64,000 bases of DNA from Candidatus Saccharimonadota bacterium (GTDB lineage Bacteria; Patescibacteriota; Saccharimonadia; Saccharimonadales; Saccharimonadaceae). The DNA lies in NCBI GenBank assembly GCA_946893605.1, contig OX335598.1:124001-188000 (forward strand), read 5' to 3'. The position numbers and the translations under genes are program-made. The notes under the pieces are model-generated. The model saw only the letters and a program-made list of their open reading frames with translations, did not search any database and was not told the origin of the DNA. Shown here piece after piece: positions 16,947 to 27,056 of the stretch (the stretch's first letter is position 1; every line of letters starts with the position of its first letter).

Positions 16947-17280
16947 TAGCTATGCGGAAAGCTTGGCGGTCCAATTGCGAAAAGGATTTTTGGTTTACTG
17001 CGTTTTACTGGTTTGTTCTAATAAAGCGCAGTACGCCGGCGACATCGTTAAGCAATTGAACGATTCGAACTTAACGGTGGTCGAAGGTACGATTTATCCG
17101 CTGCTGAATAGGCTGCAAAAAGACGGATATTTGCAACACGAATGGCAGGAAAGCGAGCAAGGTCCGCCGCGAAAATATTATTCATTGACAGATCACGGCG
17201 ATCAATTGATTCACGAACTTAAAGATCGCATAAATATGTTAAATAATTCGCTTGATAACTTAGAGAAAGGAATAAAATAA
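16936..17280 (+). CDS. PadR family transcriptional regulator
   Basis: A 114-residue winged-helix protein with the PadR signature VVEGTIYPLLNRLQKDGYLQHEW followed by GPPRKYYSLTDHG and a short C-terminal dimerisation helix. PadR proteins usually repress their own operon and release DNA on binding a drug, peptide or phenolic compound. The GTG start lies within the end of the ATPase gene with AAGG upstream. Its likely operator is the palindrome at 14909-14922. Confidence 0.9.
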   Translation: MDVDSYAESLAVQLRKGFLVYCVLLVCSNKAQYAGDIVKQLNDSNLTVVEGTIYPLLNRLQKDGYLQHEWQESEQGPPRKYYSLTDHGDQLIHELKDRINMLNNSLDNLEKGIK

Positions 17281-18557
17281 TGAAGGAAATAACCAGAATT
17301 CATCTGGCAAAAACAGCGTTTAGTGTGGAAATTGACGCTAAGAAGTCGCTAGAAAAATACCTTAATTCGATTCAGAAAAATATGCACGCCGACGAGGAAG
17401 CGATGAGGGAAATTGAGGCGCGAATGGTTGAAATTCTAGCCGAGCGTGGCGTGATGAAAGAGGGCGTTATTGGCGACGATGACGTTTTGGCGATTAAAAA
17501 TCAAATGGGCGAGCCGCGCGATTTTTCGGATGATAGCGAGGACCTAACGAATGAATTGACAGATGATAATGAGAAGCCAGAAAAGCAATTGATGCGCGAC
17601 ACGGACGGGGCTGTCATTGGCGGCGTGTGCGCGGGAATAGCGGCGTACTTTAATATCAATCCGTTGTGGGTGCGACTAATTGCAATTGTCTCGCCGTTCG
17701 TAACATTCGGTATGATGGTGCTGGTTTACCTCGCGATGTGGGTGTCAATGCCGCCAGCAAAAACCGCGTCGGACAAATTACGAATGCGCGGGAAGCCGGT
17801 AACTCTGACTGCACTTAAGGAGGCTTCCGCTGATGGAAGTTCAACTGTGTCTGTTAGGAAAACTCCAATTGCGAAATTTTTCCAATATTTTGTCGGTGTT
17901 ATGGCGTTACTTACGACGCTAGCGATACTGTTTGGACTGATTGTTGGCGGGGCGCTCGGCGTTTCCATGATTGATATGCTCGGCGGTTTGGGTATGCAAA
18001 TGTGGGCGTGGGGAGTGTGGACTTCCTTGGCAATTGGCGGAATCGCGACGGTAATATTTGGCGCAATCGTAACGCGTGGCATATTCGCCTGGAAGGTCAA
18101 CCGAATGTCTGTAATCACGATGATCGTGGCGGCATCCGTTGTTTTTATGAGTTTGGCAAGCGCCGCAATATTTAGTGCGCACGCTGGCTTGGAATATGCG
18201 CGTGAATCGCAGCAGCTCACGAAGAAAGTGAATATCGATATTCCAGATACGACAAACGCTAATTCAATTTTTATTGATATGCCAGTGGGGAATGTTTCGC
18301 GAATAAATTCTGACAAGTTTAAGGTGGAAGCGGAGTTTGTGGATTTGCCAAAGGCGAATAAGCCAGAAATTAACGTGCGTCGTGATGGTGATAAAATTGT
18401 GCTGTCTGTTTCTGAGAAGTGTAACGCGATATTCTTTGACGGCTGCTTGAAGTTTTATAAGCCGATAACTGGCTTGAAAATTTATGCTCCTGCGGGCGTG
18501 AATGTTAGCGGTTTGTTCTATCAAAACTCGATTGAAGCAGAAAATTCCGAATCTTAG
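17280..18557 (+). CDS. PspC-domain membrane protein
   Basis: 425 residues. The N-terminal 100 residues are cytoplasmic and acidic, then comes a PspC domain (LMRDTDGAVIGGVCAGIAAYFNINPLWVRLIAI in parts, followed by a helix). About three more helices follow, and the last 120 residues look like a beta-rich extracytoplasmic domain with a CxxxFFDGC pair of cysteines. PspC proteins sense envelope stress. TAATG overlap with PadR shows coupling, so the whole operon may be a PadR-controlled envelope-stress response; that role is inferred. Confidence 0.85.
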   Translation: MKEITRIHLAKTAFSVEIDAKKSLEKYLNSIQKNMHADEEAMREIEARMVEILAERGVMKEGVIGDDDVLAIKNQMGEPRDFSDDSEDLTNELTDDNEKPEKQLMRDTDGAVIGGVCAGIAAYFNINPLWVRLIAIVSPFVTFGMMVLVYLAMWVSMPPAKTASDKLRMRGKPVTLTALKEASADGSSTVSVRKTPIAKFFQYFVGVMALLTTLAILFGLIVGGALGVSMIDMLGGLGMQMWAWGVWTSLAIGGIATVIFGAIVTRGIFAWKVNRMSVITMIVAASVVFMSLASAAIFSAHAGLEYARESQQLTKKVNIDIPDTTNANSIFIDMPVGNVSRINSDKFKVEAEFVDLPKANKPEINVRRDGDKIVLSVSEKCNAIFFDGCLKFYKPITGLKIYAPAGVNVSGLFYQNSIEAENSES

Positions 18558-18622
18558 GCTCGTGCATTTGAATGATTTTACCGCTAATGCTACACTTGAA
18601 GGATGAAAGGTAATTTTTAAGC

Positions 18623-19462
18623 GTGGCTTGGTGGCAAGCGATTATTCTCGGCGTAATTGAGGGAATTACGGAATTCTTACCGATTTCTTCGACTGGGCAT
18701 CTGACAATTGCTGAGAAGTTGTTGGGAATGCGAATTGACGATCCGAGTGTCGTGGCTTTTACGGCGATAATCCAGATCGGAGCAATTCTGGCGGCGGTGA
18801 TTTATTTCTGGAGCGACATTTGGCGAATCCTTCAGGCTTGGTGGCGTGGTTTATGGTGGAAGCGGGCGCGTCGAAAGTTTGATTATAAATATGGTTGGGC
18901 AATTATTATCGGTTCAATTCCTATTGCGATTGTCGGACTGTTATTCAAACACGAAGTTGAAACAGTTCTGCGTAGTTTGTGGTTTGTGGCGTTTGGGCTT
19001 ATTGGCTGGAGCGTTGTTATGTGGCTGGCTGACAATCGTGCGGTAAATAACAAGCGTGGCGAAACTGAGACGAGCTGGAAAGACACTCTGGCGATTGGCG
19101 CGGGGCAGTGTTTGTCGCTTATTCCGGGAGTTAGCCGTTCTGGCGCAACGATTTCAGTCGGTCTGTTCCGTGGATTTGACCGCGTGTCGGTTACGAAGTT
19201 GAGTTTCTTCTTGGGTATTCCAGCGCTAGTCGCGGCGGGGTTGTTGGAAGTCGCTACCAAATATAAACACATTTCTGGCGGCGTTGGCTGGACTCCAACT
19301 ATAATCGCCACGGTAATTTCATTCGGCGTCGGTTATTTGGCTGTGTCGTGGCTGTTAAAATTTATTCAGAGCAATAATTTCCGACCGTTTATAATTTATC
19401 GATTTGTCCTGGGGCTGTTGTTGTTGGTTATGCTTGGCGCGGGAATGATTTCTCACGTTTGA
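18623..19462 (+). CDS. uppP: Undecaprenyl-diphosphatase (BacA type)
   Basis: Integral membrane phosphatase that recycles the C55 lipid carrier, complementing uppS. The two conserved motifs are clear: GVIEGITEFLPISSTGHL near the N-terminus and LIPGVSRSGATISVG in the second half, with about eight membrane helices. The 279 residues match the family. The start is GTG at 18623. A TGCTACACT extended -10 lies upstream, with a leader of roughly 20-25 nt. It stands alone between the PspC operon and serS. Confidence 0.95.
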   Translation: MAWWQAIILGVIEGITEFLPISSTGHLTIAEKLLGMRIDDPSVVAFTAIIQIGAILAAVIYFWSDIWRILQAWWRGLWWKRARRKFDYKYGWAIIIGSIPIAIVGLLFKHEVETVLRSLWFVAFGLIGWSVVMWLADNRAVNNKRGETETSWKDTLAIGAGQCLSLIPGVSRSGATISVGLFRGFDRVSVTKLSFFLGIPALVAAGLLEVATKYKHISGGVGWTPTIIATVISFGVGYLAVSWLLKFIQSNNFRPFIIYRFVLGLLLLVMLGAGMISHV

Positions 19463-19496
19463 AAGATTTTATTCAGAATTGTTATATAATGAAGAT

Positions 19497-20738
19497 ATGT
19501 TAGACATCAAGTTCATCCGAGAAAATGCCGATTTGGTGCAAAAGTCGGCAAACGATAAAGGCTATAAAGTTGATATTGCGGCGTTGTTGCAATTAGACGA
19601 TGAGCGTCGCGATTTGCAGAAGCAAGTTGAAGCGCTACGTGAACAGCGTAATGTTATTTCAGCGAAGATGAAGGGCGGTCGACCAGATCAAGAATTGATC
19701 GATCAGGGCAAGCAATTGAAAGTTGAGCTAGCAGAACGTGAGAGCTATTTGAAATCGACCGAGGAAAAAGTTGCGGCAATTCTTAAAAACGTCCCGAATA
19801 TCACTTTTGACGACGTGCCTCTGGGTGGCGAAGAAGATTCCGTTGAGGTAAAAGTTTATGGCGATTGCAAAACTGGCGCAAAAGATCATTTGGATTATGC
19901 TGTAAGTCGTGGCTGGGTGGATTTTGAGCGCGGCGCTAAGGTGGCTGGTGCGAAATTTTACTACTTGAAGGGTGATTTGGCTTTGCTGGAAAATGCTGTC
20001 ACTCAATTTGCCTTGGATTACGTAACAAAGCAGGGCTTCACATTTATGACCGTGCCACATATGGTCAATTTGCGAACGGCTGAGGGTGCAGGCTTCACTC
20101 CGAAGGGCGAGGGCAGTAACGAATATGTAGTTGACGGTGAAGATTTGACGCTAATTGGTACGGCGGAAATGCCATTAACCGGCTATCATGCGGATGAGAT
20201 TTTGGATGAAAAAGATTTGCCATCGCTATACGTTGGATATAGTCCTTGCTATCGAAAAGAGGCGGGAACATACGGAAAGCACACGCGTGGTCTGTTCCGA
20301 GTTCACCAATTTAATAAGTTGGAGATGTACGCGTTTTGTTTGCCTGAGCAATCTAAAGAGATTCATGAGAAAATTCTTAGCGTTGAAGAGGCGCTTTGGC
20401 GGCAAATTGGGATTTCTTATCACGTGGTTAATATCGCGGCAGGTGATTTGGGCGCACCGGCTGCGAAGAAGTACGACATTGAATATTGGTCGCCAGTTGA
20501 CCAAACTTATCGCGAGTTGACGAGTTGTTCGAACTGCACCGATTATCAAGCTCGTGGTCTGAATATTCGAGTCAGGCGAGAAAATGGCGCAATTGAATCT
20601 GTTCACACATTGAATGGAACTGCGGTGTCGCTGGCTCGCTCATTGGTGGTGATTTTGGAGAATTTCCAGAATCCAGATGGAACTTTGACTGTCCCTGAAG
20701 TACTTCGTCCATATATGAATGGTCGTGACGTGATATAA
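19497..20738 (+). CDS. serS: Seryl-tRNA synthetase
   Basis: Class II synthetase for tRNA-Ser. The N-terminal coiled-coil arm is followed by the catalytic core with TAEMPLTGYH, YSPCYRKEAGTYGKHTRGLFRVHQFNKLEM (in parts) and ELTSCSNCTDYQARG, and NGTAVSLARSLVVILEN as motif 3. I choose the ATG at 19497 (MLDIKFIREN), the canonical start; it lies exactly six bases after TATAAT (19485-19490), which predicts a leaderless mRNA. Confidence 0.96.
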   Translation: MLDIKFIRENADLVQKSANDKGYKVDIAALLQLDDERRDLQKQVEALREQRNVISAKMKGGRPDQELIDQGKQLKVELAERESYLKSTEEKVAAILKNVPNITFDDVPLGGEEDSVEVKVYGDCKTGAKDHLDYAVSRGWVDFERGAKVAGAKFYYLKGDLALLENAVTQFALDYVTKQGFTFMTVPHMVNLRTAEGAGFTPKGEGSNEYVVDGEDLTLIGTAEMPLTGYHADEILDEKDLPSLYVGYSPCYRKEAGTYGKHTRGLFRVHQFNKLEMYAFCLPEQSKEIHEKILSVEEALWRQIGISYHVVNIAAGDLGAPAAKKYDIEYWSPVDQTYRELTSCSNCTDYQARGLNIRVRRENGAIESVHTLNGTAVSLARSLVVILENFQNPDGTLTVPEVLRPYMNGRDVI

Positions 20739-20768
20739 TAGAGAGCATACTAGTTAGTAGGAGGAAAA

Positions 20769-21140
20769 ATGATTAAGGATATTACAATTACTGGCGTTAA
20801 ATATGAGCTGAACGCTACAACAAAAAAATACGTTGAAAGGAAAATTGGTTCGTTGGGAAAATATTTGCCACGCCACGCGCGAAAGAGCGCATCTGCAGAT
20901 GTGAAGATTAAGCAAATCGATAATCCTGGCGGCAACAAGTACGAGGTTGAAGTTATCATCAATGTGCCAGATAAGAAAATTGTAGCTAAGGATTCAACCA
21001 TGAACGTTTTGGCTGCGGTGGATATTGTTGAAGCTAGGTTAAATGGTCAAGTCCGTAAGTATAAAGACGATGTGTTGGCTCACGTTGGCGGAAGTCGCGG
21101 AATTTTGGCGAAGCTAAAGCAAACTTTCGGTCGAAAATAA
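20769..21140 (+). CDS. hpf: Ribosome hibernation promoting factor, short form
   Basis: HPF/RaiA-type protein that binds the 30S decoding site and inactivates or dimerises ribosomes in slow growth. The 123 residues begin with the beta-alpha-beta fold (IKDITITGVKYELNATTKKYVERKIGSL in parts) and include NKYEVEVIINVPDKKIVAKD. It lacks the C-terminal domain of long HPF. It has a TGATATAAT -10 overlapping the serS end and a leader with AGGAGG. It is followed by a terminator. Confidence 0.9.
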   Translation: MIKDITITGVKYELNATTKKYVERKIGSLGKYLPRHARKSASADVKIKQIDNPGGNKYEVEVIINVPDKKIVAKDSTMNVLAAVDIVEARLNGQVRKYKDDVLAHVGGSRGILAKLKQTFGRK

Positions 21141-21160
21141 TTGATAGATGAAATTAGCAG

Positions 21161-21192
21161 AAAAGCGTTCAGATTCTGGGCGCTTTTTCTTT
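21161..21192 (+). terminator. Terminator after hpf
   Basis: AAAAGCG (21161-21167) pairs with CGCTTTT (21181-21187) around a 13-base loop and is followed by a T-rich run. Confidence 0.8.
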
Positions 21193-21265
21193 TCAAATTG
21201 CCTGAAAAAAGTTATAATAAAAGAAGTTTTTGAAAATGCCTGAAAGTGAGGGAGTTTTAAGGTTT

Positions 21266-23896
21266 ATGGCAATTACACAACAAAAAGCGCTGAGTAAGAT
21301 TTTTGGCGATCCACAGAAGAAGATTTTGAAACGATTGCGTAAGCAAGTTGACGTTATTAACGGTCTGAATGATAAATATGAAAAGATGTCTGACAAGGAG
21401 CTTCGGGCGCAGACTGATGAGCTGAAAAAGCGTTTGTCGAAGAAAAATGTGACGCTTGATACGATTTTGCCAGATGCGTTTGCTGTAGCAAGGGAAGCCG
21501 CTAAGCGTGTGATTGGTGAGCGTCCGTATGATGTGCAGTTGATTGGTGGTATGGTTCTTCATGAGGGTAACGTTGCCGAGATGAAAACTGGTGAAGGTAA
21601 GACTCTTGTGGCGACGCTGCCGACTTATCTGAATGCTTTGGATGGCAAGGGCGTTCATGTGGTGACAGTTAACGACTATTTGGCGCAGCGCGACGCTGGT
21701 TGGATGGGTCAAGTATATGATTTCCTAGGTCTGACTACTGGTGTGATTGTCAATGAGGCGTCATTTGTTTATGATAAAGATTACGACAATGAGCATCACG
21801 ACGATCCTCGAATGCGCAAGCTTCGTCCAGTTTCACGTAAAGAAGCTTACGCTGCAGACATTACGTACGGCACGAATAACGAGTTCGGCTTTGACTATTT
21901 GCGCGACAACATGGTTAATGACGTTGATTTGCTCAGGCAGCGTGAATTGAACTTCGCAATCGTTGACGAGGTTGACTCAATTTTGATTGACGAGGCTCGT
22001 ACGCCACTTATTATCTCTGCTCCAGCGGCTGAAAATCCTGACAATTATTACACATTTGCTAAAATTGCCGCGAAGTTGGTTCCGGAAGATTACGTTTTGG
22101 ATGAGAAGCGCCGAAGCGTTGCCTTGACTGATGAAGGTGTTGAAAAGGTCCAGAAATTGTTGGGAATAAAAAACTTGTACACACCAGATCACGTGCGCAG
22201 TGTTTATCACATGGATCAAGCATTAAGGGCGCAGACATTATTCAAACGTGATAAAGATTACGTCGTAACTAATGACGGCGAAGTGATTATTGTTGACGAG
22301 CACACTGGTCGTTTGATGCAGGGTCGCCGCTACAACGAAGGCTTACACCAGGCAATTGAGGCAAAAGAAGGCGTTCCTGTGCTGGAAGAGAGTATGACCT
22401 TGGCGACAATTTCATTCCAGAATTATTTCCGTTTGTACAATAAATTAAGCGGTATGACTGGTACGGCGTTTACTGAAGCCGAGGAGTTCCAGCAAATTTA
22501 TTCACTTGATGTTATCCAAATTCCACCGAACAAACCAGTTATTCGCGAGGATAAGGAAGATCTAATTTTCAAGACTGAAAAGGCCAAACTGAAAGCTGTC
22601 GCTGAGGCGATTAAGGATTACCACAAGCAAGGTCGTCCTGTTCTGGTTGGTTCTGGTTCTATTGAAAAGAATGAGCAAATTGCCAAATATTTGGAAAAAG
22701 AAGGCATTAAATTTGAGATTCTGAACGCTAAGAACAATGAACGTGAGGCTGCGATTGTTGCGAAAGCCGGCGAAAAAGGCGCGATTACTTTGGCTACGAA
22801 TATTGCTGGTCGCGGTACGGACATTAAGTTGGGTGAGGGCGTAAAGGAACTTGGTGGATTGGTCGTTATCGGTTCAGAGCGTCATGAATCACGTCGAATT
22901 GACAATCAGTTGCGCGGTCGTGGCGGACGCCAGGGTGATCCAGGCGAGACTCAGTTTTACGTTTCGACCGAAGATGATTTGATGCGAATTTTCCAGGGCG
23001 AGCGAATTGCGTCGTTGATGGACAGATTGGGCGTTGATGATGACACACCAATCAGAACTCGTGCTGTTTCGAAAACTCTGGAAGCTGCCCAGAAGAGAGT
23101 TGAAGGCTATAACTTTGATACGCGCAAAAATGTTGTTCAATATGACAATGTGATTAACCGTCATCGCCGCGTCGTTTATGTTATGCGACGTAGGATTTTG
23201 GAAGGCGATAATATTAAGCCGGAAATTGAGCGATTATTGCGAGCTAAAGTTCACGAATTGACAACTCTTCCATCAAAGAATAATCCAAAGTTTGTCGAAG
23301 ATTTCTCGGTTATTTTCCCGGTTGATAAGGAAAAAATTGAAAAGGTTGGTAAAGAAAAGAAAGATCGTTTGCGCTATGAGAAGGCGCTGGAGCTGGCTGA
23401 AGAAGCTTACGCGGAGAAAGAGCGTGAGATTGGCGCTGATGATTTGCGTGGAGTTGAGCGTGAAGTTTACATGGCGGTGTTGGATACATTGTGGATGCAG
23501 CATTTGGAAAATATGCAACATTTGCGCGAAGGAATTCACTGGCGAAGTGTTGGACAGCGTGATCCTTTGGTGGAATATCGATCAGAATCTCAGAAGCTGT
23601 TTGAAAGTTTGCAGGCTAATCTCCGTGATGAAGTTCTGGCAACGATATTTAATATTCATAAAGCCGACGCTACAGTCCGTCAATCTCAAGACGACGAATA
23701 TGACACTGAGCTAACTAGGTTGGCGGAAAATGCCGTTGAGCGTGGCGTAAATGAAATTGGTTCGGGCGAGGAAAATCGCGACGATGACTTCTCTGTGAAA
23801 AAGGGCAAGACTAGCGCGGAATCAAATCGTGCGAAGAATCAAGCTCGAAAGAAGAAAAAGGCTCAGCGACAGAACCGTAAGAAAAATCGTAAATAA
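21266..23896 (+). CDS. secA: Preprotein translocase ATPase SecA
   Basis: ATPase motor of Sec export. It has Walker A MKTGEGKTLVATLP, GVHVVTVNDYLAQRD, the DEAD-type FAIVDEVDSILIDEARTPLIISAP (in parts), PVLVGSGSIEKNE, and TNIAGRGTDIKLG with the arginine finger region ESRRIDNQLRGRGGRQGDPGE. At 877 residues it is full length, though it lacks the C-terminal zinc-binding SecB motif and ends instead in a Lys/Arg-rich tail. The ATG at 21266 gives the usual N-terminus; 12 more in-frame codons upstream are possible. Confidence 0.97.
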   Translation: MAITQQKALSKIFGDPQKKILKRLRKQVDVINGLNDKYEKMSDKELRAQTDELKKRLSKKNVTLDTILPDAFAVAREAAKRVIGERPYDVQLIGGMVLHEGNVAEMKTGEGKTLVATLPTYLNALDGKGVHVVTVNDYLAQRDAGWMGQVYDFLGLTTGVIVNEASFVYDKDYDNEHHDDPRMRKLRPVSRKEAYAADITYGTNNEFGFDYLRDNMVNDVDLLRQRELNFAIVDEVDSILIDEARTPLIISAPAAENPDNYYTFAKIAAKLVPEDYVLDEKRRSVALTDEGVEKVQKLLGIKNLYTPDHVRSVYHMDQALRAQTLFKRDKDYVVTNDGEVIIVDEHTGRLMQGRRYNEGLHQAIEAKEGVPVLEESMTLATISFQNYFRLYNKLSGMTGTAFTEAEEFQQIYSLDVIQIPPNKPVIREDKEDLIFKTEKAKLKAVAEAIKDYHKQGRPVLVGSGSIEKNEQIAKYLEKEGIKFEILNAKNNEREAAIVAKAGEKGAITLATNIAGRGTDIKLGEGVKELGGLVVIGSERHESRRIDNQLRGRGGRQGDPGETQFYVSTEDDLMRIFQGERIASLMDRLGVDDDTPIRTRAVSKTLEAAQKRVEGYNFDTRKNVVQYDNVINRHRRVVYVMRRRILEGDNIKPEIERLLRAKVHELTTLPSKNNPKFVEDFSVIFPVDKEKIEKVGKEKKDRLRYEKALELAEEAYAEKEREIGADDLRGVEREVYMAVLDTLWMQHLENMQHLREGIHWRSVGQRDPLVEYRSESQKLFESLQANLRDEVLATIFNIHKADATVRQSQDDEYDTELTRLAENAVERGVNEIGSGEENRDDDFSVKKGKTSAESNRAKNQARKKKKAQRQNRKKNRK

Positions 23897-23911
23897 TCAG
23901 AGAATTAGGCA

Positions 23912-25189
23912 ATGAAACATACAGTTGAGGAAATTAGACTGAAGAATGGTGCGCGCGGCTTGTTGATTGACGTTCCAGATGCTACGGTAATGAGTTTTCA
24001 GGTGCAATTCAGGGCGGGAAATCGCTACGTTCTGAATAAAGATATTTACGAAACGGCTCACATTATGGAGCATATGGCGTTCGGTGCGAATGAAAAGTTT
24101 CGTTCGGAGCATAATTATGAGCAGGAATTTACCAAGAATGGCGCTTATCATAATGCCTATACTTCTGACTATTCAATGGTTTATGAAGCGATTTGTGCGG
24201 ATTTTGAGTGGGATAGGATTTTGGAACTTCAGAGATTGGCTATTACGACACCGCGATTCAACGCCGATGAGCTTGAGGCGGAAAAGGGTAATGTTCGCTC
24301 TGAATTAACTGGTTATCTCAACAATCACAACCGCGTGATGTGGCCGCGCATTCAGCAGGCGCTGGGTGAAGATATTTTGACGTATAATCAGCGCCTAAAA
24401 ACAATTGCTAATATTGAACTAAAGGACATTAAAAATCATCACAAGCGAACACATACTTTGAAGAATATGCGGTTTGTGGTGGCTGGAAAAATGGCTGGAC
24501 GAAAAGCGGCTATTAAAGAACACCTTGAGGGTTGGCAATTAGAGACGGGCGAGCGATTTTTGATTCCTCGTGACGAGCCGCGTAGGGCTAACCCGGTTTT
24601 AGTTAGACGAAAAGAGGCGACGAATTTGACGTTTGGTTGGTCAATGATGATTCCGCGCGAGTTAAGCGATGAAGAAGTCACGGCTATGAACGCATTGAAT
24701 CACATTCTGACTGGAACAATGAGTTCGAGGATTTTTGGCGCGGCTCGTAAAAAAGGCTTGGCGTATGGTATTTTTAGTGATACATCGATTGGTTTTTACG
24801 ATTCGGCTTGGGATTTCGGCGGACAAGTAAATGTTGAAACTGCAGAAAAGCTCTTTGATATTATTGTGAGAGAATTAAAGAAAGTTTTGGCTGGATCGAT
24901 TTCTGAAGAAGATTTGGAAAGTGTGAAGTCATATTCGTTGGGTCGTTATCAAATGGGTGCTCAAACTGTTGGGCAAGTAAGCAATTTTTACGTAGGACGA
25001 TATTTTGCTGATGATTTCGTGAGAGATTATGCTGCCGTTCCAGATTCTATTTTGGCGGTAACTCCTGATCAGCTGATTGAAACGGCTCGTCAATTTTTTG
25101 CATCCAACACGTGGACGTTGGCGGCAGTTACTTCGGAAGAAAAAGAGCTATTAACAAAGCTGTACGATAAGCTCGACAAGCTGTTCTAG
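23912..25189 (+). CDS. M16 family zinc peptidase (pitrilysin/processing-peptidase type)
   Basis: 425 residues. The inverted zinc motif HxxEH is present as AHIMEHMAFG near residue 50, and the downstream zinc-ligand Glu is in ELEAEKGNVRSEL. The second half has the inactive-lobe features (GLAYGIFSDTS, SLGRYQMGAQTVGQ). Single-subunit members of this size work as dimers and degrade peptides; cytoplasmic location is inferred since no signal peptide is seen. It follows secA by 15 bases. Confidence 0.88.
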   Translation: MKHTVEEIRLKNGARGLLIDVPDATVMSFQVQFRAGNRYVLNKDIYETAHIMEHMAFGANEKFRSEHNYEQEFTKNGAYHNAYTSDYSMVYEAICADFEWDRILELQRLAITTPRFNADELEAEKGNVRSELTGYLNNHNRVMWPRIQQALGEDILTYNQRLKTIANIELKDIKNHHKRTHTLKNMRFVVAGKMAGRKAAIKEHLEGWQLETGERFLIPRDEPRRANPVLVRRKEATNLTFGWSMMIPRELSDEEVTAMNALNHILTGTMSSRIFGAARKKGLAYGIFSDTSIGFYDSAWDFGGQVNVETAEKLFDIIVRELKKVLAGSISEEDLESVKSYSLGRYQMGAQTVGQVSNFYVGRYFADDFVRDYAAVPDSILAVTPDQLIETARQFFASNTWTLAAVTSEEKELLTKLYDKLDKLF

Positions 25190-25213
25190 GGTGTAATCGT
25201 AAATTGCCCGTGA

Positions 25214-25219
25214 TATAAT
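25214..25219 (+). promoter_or_regulatory. Leaderless promoter of murD
   Basis: TATAAT preceded by TGA, six bases before the murD ATG at 25226, so the A of AUG is predicted to be +1. Confidence 0.65.
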
Positions 25220-25225
25220 CAGGTT

Positions 25226-26469
25226 ATGAAAATTGTCATTGCTGGTTTTGGTGTTGAAGGTCAATCTAATTTGCGTTATTTTCGAGAGAAATTTCCGGAA
25301 GCTGATTTTTTGGTGGCGGACGAGCGTGAAAAAGTAGATAATTTGCCGGAAAACGTGGCTTATCAGACGGGATTTTCGGGGCTGGAGAACGCGGATTTAA
25401 TCGTTAGGTCGCCAAGTCTTCCGCCAAAAAAGATAAAGACTAGCGGTCAAATTTGGTCGGCGACAAATGAGTTTTTTGCCAATTGCCCAGCGACTATAAT
25501 CGGTGTGACTGGCACAAAAGGCAAGGGCACAACGTGTAGTTTTATTTCGTCGATTTTGCGCGCGGCAGGTAAAACCGTTCATTTAGTGGGCAATATCGGC
25601 GTGCCAGCTTTGGATATTTTGCCGAAAATTGAGAAAAATGACATTGTCGTTTATGAATTGTCCAGTTTTCAATTGTGGGATTTGCAGAAATCTCCGCACG
25701 TTGCCGTGGTGCTGATGATTGAACCTGACCACTTGAATGTTCACGCTGATTTTAATGATTATTTGGCGGCAAAAGCTAATATTGCCAAGTTCCAAACCAC
25801 TGACGATTATGTTGTCTATAATTCTCAAAATGAGTTTAGTTCGTCGATTGCAGATGCGAGTTCGGCGCAGAAAAAGGAATATCCATTTGTTCTCTCGGAC
25901 GATATAACTTCTGCGATTCGCTTGCCAGGGAAACATAATATTGACAATGCGTGCGCGGCGATAGCGGCGGTGAAATCGATTTTGCCGAACGTGTCGGATG
26001 ATGAGATAAAGAGGGGCTTAGCGAGTTTACAGGGTTACCGCATCGACTGAAGTTTGTTGCTGAAAAATACGGCGTGAAATATTACGATGACAGCATTTCG
26101 ACCACGCCAGGTAGCGCGATTGCGGCATTAAAAGCTTTTACGGAGCCGAAAATTTTGATTTTGGGCGGCTCGGATAAAGGTGCGGATTATTCTGAACTAG
26201 CAAAAGAAATTGCCAGGCAAAACGTGCGACTGATAATTATCAATGGCGCTAACGCTGATGAAATTAGGGAAGTTTTAAGGGAAGAAAAGGTTGATCGCGA
26301 AATTGTCCAATTGAATATGGCAGGAATGAAAGAAGTTGCCAAATTAGCTAAAAATAAAGCGCAATCTGGCGACGTGGTGATTCTTAGTCCAGCGGCCGCC
26401 AGCTTTGATATGTTTAAGAGCTATTCTGATCGTGGCGAGCAATTTGTCGCCGTCGTAGAAGAGCTTTAA
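25226..26469 (+). CDS. murD: UDP-N-acetylmuramoylalanine-D-glutamate ligase, frameshifted as read
   Basis: Mur ligase adding D-Glu to UDP-MurNAc-L-Ala. The N-terminal Rossmann domain begins [13 protein letters not shown], and the ATP loop is [11 protein letters not shown], followed by [11 protein letters not shown] and [16 protein letters not shown]. The frame stops at a TGA at 26048-26050, but adding one G to the run at 26032-26034 restores [23 protein letters not shown] and leads into the C-terminal domain to 26469 ([16 protein letters not shown]). The restored protein has about 415 residues. Reading the TGA as glycine does not give MurD sequence, so recoding is excluded. Confidence 0.9.
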
Positions 26470-27005
26470 TCTTGATAGACTTCTGGTTTTAAGATGCCGA
26501 TATATGGCAAGTTGCGATATTGCTGGCGAAAATCCAGACCGTAGCCAACGACAAATTCATTCGGTGTATCAATACCTACATAGTCGGCTTTTGCGTCAAC
26601 TTCGCGCCGCGCTGGTTTGTCTAATAGCGAGCATATTTTTACCGACGCAGCATTTTTTGCGGCAAATAATTCTCTTAGCGCCTGGGCAGTTCGACCACTG
26701 TCAATTATGTCCTCAACTATCAACACATGCCTATCCGTTACGTCGGTATCCAAATCTTTGATAATTTTTACAGATCCAGAAGATTTTGTGTCATCGCCGT
26801 AGCTGGAAACCGCCATGAAATCAATTTCCATATAGCAATCCATCGCTTGTATCAAGTCGATCATAAACGGCGCCGCGCCGCGTAAAATGCCCACGACAAC
26901 AGGATTTTTATCGTGATAATCCTCGGTCAATTTTTTCCCAAGTTTTTGAACTGCCGTTTTTATTTCTTCGTTCGTAAATAGAATTTTCTCAATATCTTTA
27001 TCCAT
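26466..27005 (-). CDS. hpt: Hypoxanthine phosphoribosyltransferase
   Basis: Purine salvage enzyme converting hypoxanthine or guanine plus PRPP to IMP or GMP. The PRPP loop is [18 protein letters not shown], with [15 protein letters not shown] before it and the C-terminal [19 protein letters not shown], which lines the base pocket. Salvage fits an organism unlikely to make purines itself. It converges on murD with a four-base overlap and is divergent from prfB. TAAAAT with TGT before it lies six bases upstream of the ATG, indicating a leaderless mRNA. Confidence 0.95.
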   Translation of the reverse strand: MDKDIEKILFTNEEIKTAVQKLGKKLTEDYHDKNPVVVGILRGAAPFMIDLIQAMDCYMEIDFMAVSSYGDDTKSSGSVKIIKDLDTDVTDRHVLIVEDIIDSGRTAQALRELFAAKNAASVKICSLLDKPARREVDAKADYVGIDTPNEFVVGYGLDFRQQYRNLPYIGILKPEVYQD

Positions 27006-27011
27006 CTTTTT

Positions 27012-27049
27012 ATTTTAACAGAGAATTGAGCGTTGAAAAATGGTACAAT
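27012..27049. promoter_or_regulatory. Divergent leaderless promoters of hpt and prfB
   Basis: Minus-strand TAAAAT (27012-27017, preceded by TGT) is six bases from the hpt ATG. Plus-strand TACAAT (27044-27049, preceded by TGG) is seven bases from the prfB ATG. Both lack an SD. Confidence 0.6.
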
Positions 27050-27056
27050 AAAATAT

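Noticed and set aside
18883-19311. Minus-strand frame opposite uppP
   Set aside because: Shadow frame; uppP motifs on the plus strand are unambiguous.
26048-26050. In-frame TGA in murD as possible UGA-to-glycine recoding
   Set aside because: Reading through it gives no MurD sequence, while a 1-nt frame correction does; RF2 is encoded and several genes end in TGA.
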